Source: Mojavia pulchra JT2-VF2 (GTDB taxonomy: Bacteria; Cyanobacteriota; Cyanobacteriia; Cyanobacteriales; Nostocaceae). Taken from it: a stretch of 64,000 bases of DNA. Below, in pieces: positions 48,284 to 56,399 of the stretch. Numbering within the stretch: position 1 is the stretch's first letter; the number at the start of each line of letters is the position of its first letter. The stretch covers positions 558,001 to 622,000 of the forward strand of contig JAHHHN010000001.1 of assembly GCA_019359325.1 (NCBI GenBank). Direction: 5' to 3'. The translations under genes and the position numbers were made by a program. Under the pieces are notes generated by a model that saw only the letters and a list, made by a program, of their open reading frames with translations, was not told the origin of the DNA and ran no database searches.

Positions 48284-48537
48284 AACGCAGAGGAACACGG
48301 AGGTTCGCGCGGAGGAGGGAGGTGATCGCAATTATTTTTTACCTATTTATAGTTTGCTTTTCAAAATAATTTGGAACTGTTAATTTAAGATAATTTGAGG
48401 GAAATCTATAAATGTAGCCTCATACAAGGAGATAATATTACTAATTATAACTGCAAATAATGAGTAATTAGATTTACATTTTAAATTGCTAAAGTTTCAA
48501 TAGTTTAACTTGTACATAATTTGGTTGCAGTCATGCA

Positions 48538-49191
48538 ATGTTATTAACAAACATCAAAATTTCTGACCTGCCATCGGTTTATTTATTAGACAAAGACCAA
48601 CTGCCAAATTGTGCAGCAATCTACTTTGTATCTGATAGCAAAGGTCAGATACTTTATATTGGTAGAACAGTCAACTTGGTCGGACGCTGGCGTGAACATC
48701 ATAGATTTAAACAACTAAAAAGATTTAATCGCAAAGACCGTATTAGTATTAGTTGGATAAATTGCAGTAATAATATAAACGCTCTTCCAACTCTTGAAAA
48801 TGAGTTAATAAATTTATACAAACCGCCGTTGAATTGGTCAAAAGTTGTAGCACCGATTAGAAGAATAACTCCGGCTGAGATGGCACTACAGCATAGCCTT
48901 CAGCAGTTAGCTAAATGCAACGCTATGATATTTGGGTTCGACCCAATTGCGGATGAGAAACCACCAACAATATATTTGGTTTATCCCGTTTATGATAGGC
49001 GCGGTGTATCAGGCAGCATACGATCTGTACTAAAAAATATCAACAAAAAAGCTAGCACACTGAAGTGGAAAGAGTACCATACAGACCCTAAATATTTAGG
49101 AAAATTCGGATATTGGGAGACTGAGTACAACGGTATACGAATAGATTTAGCTCCGAGCTCCGGTTCAGGGTTTAGTTCACTTTATGCATGA
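48538..49191 (+). CDS. GIY-YIG nuclease-domain protein, 217 aa
   Basis: The N-terminal half has a GIY-YIG core: CAAIYFVSDSKGQILYIG, where the first motif is A-I-Y and the second is Y-I-G, then the catalytic-type Arg in NLVGRWREHH and Glu in PTLENELINLYKP. The C-terminal half (about 115-217) has no recognised domain. Proteins of this type cut DNA as homing endonucleases, restriction-like enzymes or repair factors. It overlaps the next small gene by 8 bases. Both lie in an AT-rich stretch just after the ndhCKJ terminator. A role in defence or mobility is possible but not shown. Confidence 0.8.
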   Translation: MLLTNIKISDLPSVYLLDKDQLPNCAAIYFVSDSKGQILYIGRTVNLVGRWREHHRFKQLKRFNRKDRISISWINCSNNINALPTLENELINLYKPPLNWSKVVAPIRRITPAEMALQHSLQQLAKCNAMIFGFDPIADEKPPTIYLVYPVYDRRGVSGSIRSVLKNINKKASTLKWKEYHTDPKYLGKFGYWETEYNGIRIDLAPSSGSGFSSLYA

Positions 49192-49426
49192 TTCGACTCG
49201 TCGCACTATCGCAGGGGTTGAACTTATGGCTTTTAGCAGCGATCAACTAGAAACACTTCTAGAAAATACACCAAAATTTAAGGAAAACGCTTCAGGTTTA
49301 GATGCTTTAGAGGATGATCTTATTCCGATAGAACTTGTAGATAAAAAACATAAGAGTAATAGTAAGCATCAAGGTGTAGTTGAAGTTGAACCTTGGGAGG
49401 AATTAGCGGGACTTAAACAAAAGTGA
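49184..49426 (+). CDS. Small acidic protein co-encoded with the GIY-YIG protein, 80 aa
   Basis: ATG 49184 overlaps the GIY-YIG gene by 8 bases; a second ATG at 49226 (MAFSSDQLETLLENTPKF) is the alternative. The product is acidic (ALEDDLIPIELVD, VEVEPWEELAG) and helical at its N-terminus. No known family. Overlap suggests translational coupling and a functional pair; an antitoxin- or immunity-like partner is only a guess. Confidence 0.6.
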   Translation: MHDSTRRTIAGVELMAFSSDQLETLLENTPKFKENASGLDALEDDLIPIELVDKKHKSNSKHQGVVEVEPWEELAGLKQK

Positions 49427-49528
49427 AGGAAGTAAAGTTAATCGGATAATGGACAGCTAGGGTGATGTAAAGCGAAATTTACAAGTTTTACTCAAAGCTT
49501 ACCATGATGAAATTTAAAAACGCGATCG

Positions 49529-49720
49529 CCTAAACTCGACATTCCGAGTTCCAAGCTTGAAGTTTTCTGTTTCCAACTCAAAGTTCCGTGTTCCGAACTC
49601 GACATTTCATGTTCCAAGCTTGAAGTTTCCTGTTCCAAACTCGAAGTTTCATGTTTCAAGCTCGACATTCCAAGTTCCGAACTCGACGTTTTATGTTCCA
49701 AGCTCAAAGTTCCGAGTTCT
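49529..49720. repeat. 21-bp tandem repeat array, about 9 copies
   Basis: Contiguous 21-base units of the form AACTCGACATTCC-RTGTTCC (with variants AGCTTGAAGTTTCC and AACTCAAAGTTCC). Because 21 is a multiple of three, several frames stay open through it and give heptapeptide repeats. No spacers separate the units, so it is not CRISPR. Downstream to about 49860 two related, longer diverged copies follow, each with a GCGATCGC site. Confidence 0.85.
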
Positions 49721-49869
49721 GAGGTTGAATGATGGGGTTGTGAAGGCGATCGCTGTGCTTCTAAACCTCAAAGTTGAGATTTGCAACTGGAAGTTTTGTG
49801 TTCTGAGGTTGAATAATAAAGTGATGAAGGCGATCGCTGTACTTCTGAACCTCAAATTTAATACTTTAA

Positions 49870-50087
49870 GCTAGGGAAACTATGTTTTGAAGTTCAGTTG
49901 CAACAGGTGAAACCCAACAACTGAAAAAAATGATGTTGGTTTACTTTATGCTTAAGCTAATCTTGTATTTTAAAAGCGTTTCACTGCATCTACTACCAGC
50001 AAGCGATGTCTATTGACTCAATACTGTGCGTTTAGGTACTTCTTGATAAACTTGCAAATATAGATTTTTTGGCACAATAAAATCCAA
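49870..50087. other. Spacer before the Rpn-family gene
   Basis: AT-rich, no gene seen. Confidence 0.35.
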
Positions 50088-50927
50088 GTGCAAACTGACA
50101 AAATTTTCTATAGCTTATTTCAAGCTTTCCCTAGTATATTTTTTGCCATCATTGGCGATACGAACGTCAACCCCAACGCCTATGAGTTCGTTTCCGTTGA
50201 AATAAAAGAAACTGCTTTTCGCATTGATGGGGTATTTATCCCTAAAACTGAAACAGCAGACCAACCTTTATACTTTGCTGAAGTCCAGTTTCAACTAGAC
50301 AACACTTTTTATAGACGCTTGTTTGCAGAAATCTTTCTTTACCTGCGTCAAAACCCATCTGTTAATTTTTGGCGTGCTGTTGTTATCTATCCTCAACGCA
50401 GTTTAGACCCAGAAGACCAATTACCGTATCGGTTATTGCTAGATAGCCGGCAAGTACAACGCATTTATCTAGATGAATTAGGGACAGCTACAGAAAATTC
50501 ACTTCAAGTTGCCATAGTAAAGTTAATTATCGAAAGCGAAGAAACAGCCGTTGACCGAGGTAGAGCATTAATTTTGCAGGCAAGAGAGCAACTGGCAGAT
50601 GAAACTACTAAGAAGCAAATTGTAGAATTAATAGAAACTATCCTGTTGTACAAATTTACAAGATTGAGCCGAGAGGAGTTGGCAGCAATGTTGGGTATAG
50701 ACGACGAATTTAAAAAGACAAGAATGTATCAATCAATGAAGCAGGATGCCTGGGAAGATGCTATGCAGGAAGGTCGGCAGGAAGGTCGGCAGGAAGGTAG
50801 ACAGGAAGCTAAGTTAGAAGCTGTACCCCGCTTGTTGGCTTTGGGGTTGAGTGTAGAACAAGTAGCGCAAGCTTTGGATTTAACTGTAGAACAAGTGCAG
50901 CAAGCAGCAGGGAATCAGTGTAGCTGA
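50088..50927 (+). CDS. Rpn-family recombination-promoting nuclease / DUF2887 protein, 279 aa
   Basis: GTG 50088 starts MQTDKIFYSLFQAFP, the standard beginning of DUF2887. The PD-(D/E)XK-like core is visible: FRIDGVFIPKT (catalytic-type Asp) followed by YFAEVQFQLD (E-x-Q). The C-terminus has repeated QEGR units and a final helical domain (PRLLALGLSVEQVAQALDL). The (Q/R)EGR repeats come from a 12-base DNA tandem repeat (GGTCGGCAGGAA). Rpn-type proteins are transposase-like nucleases that vary in repeat number and have been linked to phage defence in other bacteria. This one is intact. Confidence 0.85.
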   Translation: MQTDKIFYSLFQAFPSIFFAIIGDTNVNPNAYEFVSVEIKETAFRIDGVFIPKTETADQPLYFAEVQFQLDNTFYRRLFAEIFLYLRQNPSVNFWRAVVIYPQRSLDPEDQLPYRLLLDSRQVQRIYLDELGTATENSLQVAIVKLIIESEETAVDRGRALILQAREQLADETTKKQIVELIETILLYKFTRLSREELAAMLGIDDEFKKTRMYQSMKQDAWEDAMQEGRQEGRQEGRQEAKLEAVPRLLALGLSVEQVAQALDLTVEQVQQAAGNQCS

Positions 50928-50963
50928 TAGCGCCTGCTGCTTAATGTCTCTCAATCGCCAACG

Positions 50964-51203
50964 TTACATCTTACCTTGCTGCATCACTTCTTGAAGATGG
51001 CGACGAATCTCTTGTGCTTGCTCAACATCAGACTGCCGCAATTTTTGGAATAATTCTACACAGGGTTGAGAGTTAGCTTCCTGTGCATCTTTAATGTAGG
51101 TATCGTAGGCTTTGACTGCTTCAGCTTTGTTGTGCAACACAGTTACAAAATCGTACTCTAGGTTGCTAATGGGTTCTTGAGACTGTCCGTTACCTGTAGT
51201 CAT
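50964..51203 (-). CDS. Small conserved hypothetical protein, 79 aa
   Basis: ATG 51203 with AAGGAG at a good distance upstream. The product is all-helical (DFVTVLHNKAEAVKAYDTYI, VELFQKLRQSDVEQAQEIRR) and looks like a short four-helix or ferritin-like fragment. I know of no named family. It stands between the Rpn gene (convergent) and psiE. Confidence 0.68.
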   Translation of the reverse strand: MTTGNGQSQEPISNLEYDFVTVLHNKAEAVKAYDTYIKDAQEANSQPCVELFQKLRQSDVEQAQEIRRHLQEVMQQGKM

Positions 51204-51381
51204 AAATTAACTCTCCTTTAGGTTTCTACTTAATTTCTACCTATCCTAAAAGAGGCATTCATCTTCCCAAAAGCGTAGAAAAAATTACCAAGCTTGCATT
51301 AGCAGCCGTAGATATAAAAATTTCAGGCTAGGATATGCAGTTTAGCTTAGATAGTTACTATGCAGCTATCTATGGGCTTAT

Positions 51382-51984
51382 TTATGCCAGAGGTTGGTTT
51401 TCATCACGGCGACGTGAATATTGAAATTCCAACTCGTTTTGCAATTCACTACCGCCTTGATAGACAATCGGGCAAAACTTAGTATTAGCGCTCATGCAAT
51501 CCATGTGCGGTGTCTTGGCACACACAATTAGTAGTCCACCCAGAATCAACAATAAGCCACAAATTGCTGCTGTCTGAACTGAAGAAATTTCTAACGCACC
51601 GTGAACGACTACTTCTCGTAGTACGGATACAATTGTGACTTCGACTGCTACGCCAACAGAAATACTATGTTCTTGCAAGTAGACCATGAGGAGTCGAAAT
51701 AACTCCACCAAAATCAATACAAATAGGATTTTTGCTGTGATTACTTTGTAATCTAGTGTCTGTGTGATGGCAACAAATATGCCCCACAATTGTATCAACA
51801 TTACAGCAAATAAACCTAAACACAAGACAATGACAATTAAGTCTTGAAAAGCTTCCATGTTGCGAACAATGGCATGGCGATCAAACCAGCGATCGCAAAA
51901 TAAAAATCGACTTTTGACGCGTTTTTGCATGTGCATTATCATTCCAATCCGAACAAGTTCAGACCACCCAGCCAGTCCACCCAT
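51382..51984 (-). CDS. PsiE-family (phosphate-starvation-inducible) membrane protein, 200 aa
   Basis: Four membrane helices at about residues 49-70, 82-105, 115-130 and 137-155, with the PsiE-type segment FVLILVELFRLLMVYLQEHS and VEVTIVSVLREVVVHG. The C-terminal cytoplasmic tail contains three Cys. PsiE proteins are of unknown function, described as phosphate-starvation-inducible in E. coli. The start could be ATG 51984 or Met17/Met19. It is downstream of the TPR gene on the minus strand, 36 bases after its stop side, and may be unrelated. Confidence 0.75.
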   Translation of the reverse strand: MGGLAGWSELVRIGMIMHMQKRVKSRFLFCDRWFDRHAIVRNMEAFQDLIVIVLCLGLFAVMLIQLWGIFVAITQTLDYKVITAKILFVLILVELFRLLMVYLQEHSISVGVAVEVTIVSVLREVVVHGALEISSVQTAAICGLLLILGGLLIVCAKTPHMDCMSANTKFCPIVYQGGSELQNELEFQYSRRRDENQPLA

Positions 51985-52020
51985 TCTTCCTATTGTTACG
52001 CAATGTTAAAGGTTCTCGCC

Positions 52021-53112
52021 TCAGCGAGGTTGGTAATTTAAATTCTGTGCTTGTTGCAACAATTGTTCGGCGTTTCTGCCCCATTCAGGATTACCCTGAG
52101 CATTGTATAAATCTCTAGCATATTGGAATACTTGTGCTGCTTCTCCATACTGTCGTAATTGCATAAAAACTAACCCAGCACCGTAATAAGCGTTGGGATA
52201 GTTGGAGTTACCTGTGGCAGATTTTCTAAATGCTTCTAATGCCTCTGTTAATTTGCCTTGGCTAAACCAAATTGAACCGAGATTGTAGTGTACTTCTGGA
52301 TATTTAGGATTAATTCTTAGCGCTTTACTAAATGCATCTCTTGCTCGATCAATTTTGCCTTGTTGTAGATAAGATAAGCCTAAATGGTAAGCAGGCTCTG
52401 GTGCATTTGGACTATATTGCATCGCTTTTTTAAAGGATGCGATCGCTCGATCCCAATTCCGTTGCTGTTCTCTGAGCAACCCCAAATTATAATGAGCAAA
52501 ACCGAGTTTAGAATCAAGTTCTATTGCCCGTTGTAAGTAATCATTCGCCAACTGTAAATTATTTCCTTCTAACAATGCTCCGCCTAAATTGGCAAAAGCT
52601 GGTGCAAACTTGGGATCAGTTTGGGTTGCTCGATAAAATGCATCTGCCGCAGGTTGTAATTGTCCTGATTGCCGCAATGCTAGTCCTAAATTATAGTGTG
52701 CAGCTGCCAATCTTGGATCTAGTTGTGTGGCTTTTCTAAATAAGGCGATTGCATCTTGGACTCTACCCGATTGAATCGCTTGTAAGCCCTGATTTAAGAA
52801 GTCTGTGGCAGTTTGTCCACTAGATTGTGCCAGCAAGCCAGGATGGAGAGATGGGGGGATGGGGAGACTGGCAGATGCAAACAAAAGACTTTCACCCAGC
52901 AAAACCAAACTTACCAGTACAGCTTGGCGGCAATAATTATTGACTTGCAAAAGATTGAAAAACTTGTGAAATAAACTTTCTTTACTTCTGCCTTGAAAGA
53001 GTGCTGAGTAAAGAGTAAGAATTTCTCTCCTTGTCCCCTTGTCCCCTTGTCCCCTTGTCTCCTTGCCCCCTTCTCTCCTGCCTTCTTGATATTGATTGAA
53101 TGATAATCCCAT
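52021..53112 (-). CDS. Exported TPR protein, about 363 aa
   Basis: From about residue 100 there are six to seven tetratricopeptide repeats (AAAHYNLGLALRQSGQLQPA, AHYNLGLLREQQRNWDRAI, VHYNLGSIWFSQGKLTEAL and so on). Upstream of them is a hydrophobic signal-like segment (AVLVSLVLLGESLLFA). TPR proteins are protein-interaction scaffolds; cyanobacterial ones often serve photosystem or pilus assembly. ATG 53112 is the first strong start. The N-terminal 30 residues (EGRREGGKETRGQGDKG) and the segment PIPPSLHPGL are translations of intergenic pyrimidine repeats, so the true start may be further downstream and the signal peptide is distorted. Confidence 0.75.
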   Translation of the reverse strand: MGLSFNQYQEGRREGGKETRGQGDKGTRREILTLYSALFQGRSKESLFHKFFNLLQVNNYCRQAVLVSLVLLGESLLFASASLPIPPSLHPGLLAQSSGQTATDFLNQGLQAIQSGRVQDAIALFRKATQLDPRLAAAHYNLGLALRQSGQLQPAADAFYRATQTDPKFAPAFANLGGALLEGNNLQLANDYLQRAIELDSKLGFAHYNLGLLREQQRNWDRAIASFKKAMQYSPNAPEPAYHLGLSYLQQGKIDRARDAFSKALRINPKYPEVHYNLGSIWFSQGKLTEALEAFRKSATGNSNYPNAYYGAGLVFMQLRQYGEAAQVFQYARDLYNAQGNPEWGRNAEQLLQQAQNLNYQPR

Positions 53113-53394
53113 TGCTTTTCTGACTGGCAATACTTTCAGTTACGTTTGCTTTACAAAATAGTTGGTGAAAATAGTAATAGGTTACAAAACTATAAACTAT
53201 AGTACTAAAGTTTGAATTTATTAACGTTTCTTTAGCTAAATCTTACAACAGACTACGATTTTTTGTTCCTCAGATTAAAGGGAGGATAATAACAGATTAA
53301 AGAGGGAATGATTCTTCCTCGAAGAGAACCATTTTTTATCCCTGAAATATACAGGATAAGGCGGTTAGAAGTCACTAACCGCAAGGGAGGTTTT

Positions 53395-55437
53395 ATGAAC
53401 GAAAAAGTAAAATCGGGTTCGCGGAATGTTGCAATTGTCGGCCCTTATTTAAGTGGGAAAACAACTTTACTAGAGAGTTTGTTATTTGTCACAGGGGCAA
53501 TTTCTCGCAAGGGTAGCGTCAAGGATGGTAACACAGTGGGAGATAGTGCGAGTGAGTCGCGCGATCGCCACATGAGTGTAGAAGTAAGCGCGGCTAGCAC
53601 CGAGTATAACGGTCTGCGCTTCAATTTTATTGACTGTCCCGGCAGTGTAGAATTTGCCCAAGAAACATACAACGCTTTAATGGGAGTTGATGCGGCAATT
53701 GTAGTTTGCGAACCCATACGCGATCGCGTCCTCACCCTTGCCCCCCTATTTAAATTCCTAGACGATTGGGAAATCCCTCATATCGTCTTTGTTAACAAAA
53801 TGGATCGGGCAAATATTCATGTTTTAGAGACATTACACGCCCTCAAAGCCGTTTCCAGCCGCCCCCTAGTAGCGCACCAATATCCCATCATGCAGGGGGA
53901 ACAGTTAACCGGCTTTATCGATATGGTGACCGAACAGGCATATCAATATCATGCAGGCGCACCAGCTGATTCCATTCCCTTCCCCGAAAGCTTAAAAGAA
54001 GAAGAACATATTGCACGAGCGGAGATGCTCGAAGCTTTAGCAAATTTTGATGACCATTTATTGGAAGAACTTTTAGAAGATATCGAACCACCCCAAGAAG
54101 AAATTCTTAAAGATTTAAAAATGGAATTGGGCGCAGATTTGGTAGTGCCTGTATTCTTTGGTGTGGCTGAACAAGATTATGGTGTTAGACCTTTATTAGA
54201 CGCCCTGGTACGCGAAGCACCCGAACCTGAAACCACAGCAGAACGTCGTTTAAGCAAAGCAAGCAATACTGCGATCGCTCAGGTATTAAAGACTTATTAC
54301 ACTCCCCAAGGTGGCAAACTCTCCTTAGTGCGGGTTTGGCAGGGCAAATTAACCGATGGTATTGTCCTCAACGGTGTTCGTGCAGGTGGTATTTATCGCC
54401 TCATGGGACAACAACAGCAGGTAGTTAATGAAGTTTTTGCTGGTGAAATTGTCGCTATCAGCCGTTTAGAAGGCGTGAAAACTGGAGATATCCTCTCCAC
54501 AGATCCACAACTGAAACTAGAATTACCGAAAGCCGAACAGTTAGAACCAGTTTTCGCCCTCGCCATTACTCCTGAAAAGCGCAACGATGAAGTAAAACTC
54601 AGCAGTGCGATCGCCAAACTGTTGGAAGAAGATCCTTCACTAGCTTGGGAACAACATGGCGACACCCACGAAGTAATTCTCTGGGGACAAGGTGAAATTC
54701 ATTTGCAAGTCGCCTTAGATAGGCTGCGCCGTAAATATAACTTGCCAATGACAACCCACTTGCCACAAGTGCCTTATAAAGAAACTATCCGTAAACCTGT
54801 AGCATCAGTTCATGGGCGCTACAAGCACCAAAGCGGTGGACACGGGCAATTTGGAGATGTTTTTCTCGATATCCAGCCCTTACCACGTGGTGAAGGCTTT
54901 AATTTCCGGGAAACTATCGTTGGGGGTGTGGTTCCTAGACAGTATATCCCTGGTGTAGAAATGGGTGTGCGGGAATTTCTGACACACGGGCCTTTGGGTT
55001 TCCCAATTGTGGATGTGGCGGTAACTCTAACAAACGGTTCTTACCACACCGTTGATAGTTCTGAACAAGCCTTTAAACAAGCTGCTAGGTTGGCAATGCA
55101 AACGGGGATACCCCAAGCCCAACCCACCCTTTTAGAACCGATTCTCCGCGTGCAAGTGACAAACCCTAGCGAATTTACTTCCAAAGTGCTGCAACTGCTG
55201 AGTGGTAGACGGGGGCAGATTTTGGGCTATGAAGGTAGAAATGATTGGCAAGGCTGGGATAATATCTCAGCCTATTTGCCGCAAGCCGAGATGCAGAACT
55301 TTATTGTAGAGTTGCGATCGCTCACTCTCGGTGTTGGTTCCTTCCACTGGGAATATGACCATCTCCAAGAAGTACCGGAAAAACTCGCTGAACGTGTGCT
55401 TGCTGGTAATGGTCACGGTAACGGTAACGGCAAGTAA
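53395..55437 (+). CDS. Elongation factor G-like GTPase (paralogue), 680 aa
   Basis: ATG 53395 with GGGAGG four bases upstream. Full EF-G layout: G domain (G1 VGPYLSGKTTL, residues 15-25; G4 FVNKMD), domain II, III, IV (YKHQSGGHGQFGDVFL) and V. Two switch motifs deviate: the switch I segment reads RHMSVE instead of RGITI, and the switch II motif DTPGH is DCPGS (residues 80-84), so the catalytic His is Ser84. This places it among the divergent EF-G paralogues (EF-G2 or FusA2-like) rather than the main translocase. The Gly/Asn/His-rich tail is odd. Role unknown; GTP binding is likely, hydrolysis may be altered. Confidence 0.85.
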   Translation: MNEKVKSGSRNVAIVGPYLSGKTTLLESLLFVTGAISRKGSVKDGNTVGDSASESRDRHMSVEVSAASTEYNGLRFNFIDCPGSVEFAQETYNALMGVDAAIVVCEPIRDRVLTLAPLFKFLDDWEIPHIVFVNKMDRANIHVLETLHALKAVSSRPLVAHQYPIMQGEQLTGFIDMVTEQAYQYHAGAPADSIPFPESLKEEEHIARAEMLEALANFDDHLLEELLEDIEPPQEEILKDLKMELGADLVVPVFFGVAEQDYGVRPLLDALVREAPEPETTAERRLSKASNTAIAQVLKTYYTPQGGKLSLVRVWQGKLTDGIVLNGVRAGGIYRLMGQQQQVVNEVFAGEIVAISRLEGVKTGDILSTDPQLKLELPKAEQLEPVFALAITPEKRNDEVKLSSAIAKLLEEDPSLAWEQHGDTHEVILWGQGEIHLQVALDRLRRKYNLPMTTHLPQVPYKETIRKPVASVHGRYKHQSGGHGQFGDVFLDIQPLPRGEGFNFRETIVGGVVPRQYIPGVEMGVREFLTHGPLGFPIVDVAVTLTNGSYHTVDSSEQAFKQAARLAMQTGIPQAQPTLLEPILRVQVTNPSEFTSKVLQLLSGRRGQILGYEGRNDWQGWDNISAYLPQAEMQNFIVELRSLTLGVGSFHWEYDHLQEVPEKLAERVLAGNGHGNGNGK

Positions 55438-55493
55438 TTTTATCGGGATTTTGAATTAAACAAATCCCAACAAAATAAATTATCCAACACGTA

Positions 55494-55515
55494 GGGGCAC
55501 AGCAATGCTGTGCCC
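55494..55515. repeat. Palindromic hairpin of a dispersed family
   Basis: GGGGCACAGCA-ATGCTGTGCCC, a near-perfect palindrome downstream of the EF-G-like gene. Related copies are at 58006 and 61192. Confidence 0.7.
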
Positions 55516-55552
55516 TTTCGATAGCTGTATTTGATGCAAGTGAAACCTTAAT

Positions 55553-56024
55553 TTATAAAGGCAAAAATAAAATCCTATTAATCCACTCTTCTGCATCGGA
55601 AGCAGCCCAAATCAGGATTAAACTATCAATTGCCTCCTGTATTGGTAAATCTTGAGAAATAATCAAGACACCTGCACTTGTTTGAGCGGTAATATATTCA
55701 GCAAAGTGAAAGGGCATTGTTCTGCGATCATGAGAAACCAGAATTCGCCCTTCTTTAGCTGCAATGTCTAAAACTTCTAAGCTAATCGTCATTTAAATTG
55801 CACCATTTTCATGGTAATAAAAGCTGCAAACCCTCTCCCCTGCTCCCTGCCCCCTGCTCCCCTGCGGTCTCAATGTGCAAATTAAATGCTTAACAGCTTA
55901 TATCTTGCAAGCCTTCTAAATCGGTTACTAACGCCGTCTGAAAATCTATCCTTGGTTCACGCCGCAAAACACCTGACACAATATTTTGATTGAAGTCAGC
56001 ATCCGCTTGAAACCGAATTGTCAT
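55553..56024 (-). pseudogene. DUF5615 (PIN-like toxin) gene interrupted by an insertion
   Basis: Reading from ATG 56024 gives a PIN-like DUF5615 start (MTIRFQADADFNQNIVSG, then LRREPRIDFQTALVTDLEGL) that stops just after QDISC. The rest of the domain resumes about 120 bases later (LEVLDIAAKEGRILVSHDRR, TMPFHFAEY) and runs to 55553. Joining the two across the insert gives a complete DUF5615 protein. The family carries the toxin-like nuclease half of DUF433-DUF5615 modules. The first ATG overlaps the DUF433 stop (ATGA), the usual operon layout. The toxin is almost certainly dead unless the downstream fragment (79 residues, own ATG 55792) is used. Confidence 0.82.
55781..55901. mobile_element. 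Small insertion (about 120 bp, MITE-like) inside the DUF5615 gene
   Basis: The inserted DNA has imperfect inverted ends: GCTAATCGTCATTTAAATTG on one side and, on the other strand, AGCTGTTAAGCATTTAATTT at the far end, both followed by GCAC. Its interior is the pyrimidine repeat CTCCCCTGCTCCCTGCC seen elsewhere. The exact edges and the target-site duplication (possibly TA) cannot be fixed by eye. Confidence 0.65.
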
Positions 56025-56344
56025 TGACGATCGCCTTTAGCAGCAAGCAACTTGTTATACAATGCTGCATTCTGTTCCTTTGAAGCTTGACGTAGTTTCT
56101 GAAACTCAGCTTCGCCAGCTTTCAAATACGCATCAATTGCGGATTGATTTGCTAAGTAAAATGCGATCGCACCGTAAACTTGCTCAAGCTTTAATACTGG
56201 AAAACTTTGAACGATACCTTCCGGGGATGTGCCATTCAAGAAAGCATGAACAACAGAGTCTAAAGAAACACGACTATCTTTAATCCAGTAACTATTTTCT
56301 CTCCACTCAACATACTGCTTGTGAATAACTGGTGTTGCTGTCAT
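56021..56344 (-). CDS. DUF433 antitoxin-like protein, 107 aa
   Basis: ATG 56344 (MTATPVIHKQYVEWRENSYW) preferred over a start three codons earlier. DUF433 has a small helix-turn-helix-like fold: VSLDSVVHAFLNGTSPEGIV followed by LEQVYGAIAFYLAN are its signature. It is the DNA-binding or antitoxin half of DUF433-DUF5615 modules. The C-terminal tail (EAEFQKLRQASKEQNA) would be the toxin-binding segment. It remains intact although its toxin partner is broken, as expected, because loss of the toxin is harmless. Confidence 0.82.
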   Translation of the reverse strand: MTATPVIHKQYVEWRENSYWIKDSRVSLDSVVHAFLNGTSPEGIVQSFPVLKLEQVYGAIAFYLANQSAIDAYLKAGEAEFQKLRQASKEQNAALYNKLLAAKGDRQ

Positions 56345-56399
56345 AGATTGCAATCAGGGCTGAATAACTGTTTTTAGTATAGATTAGCCGATTGAATAT

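Noticed and set aside
49492-49874. Open frames on both strands giving heptapeptide repeats across the first 21-bp array
   Set aside because: They result from a repeat length divisible by three; starts are arbitrary and the peptides continue into unrelated sequence.
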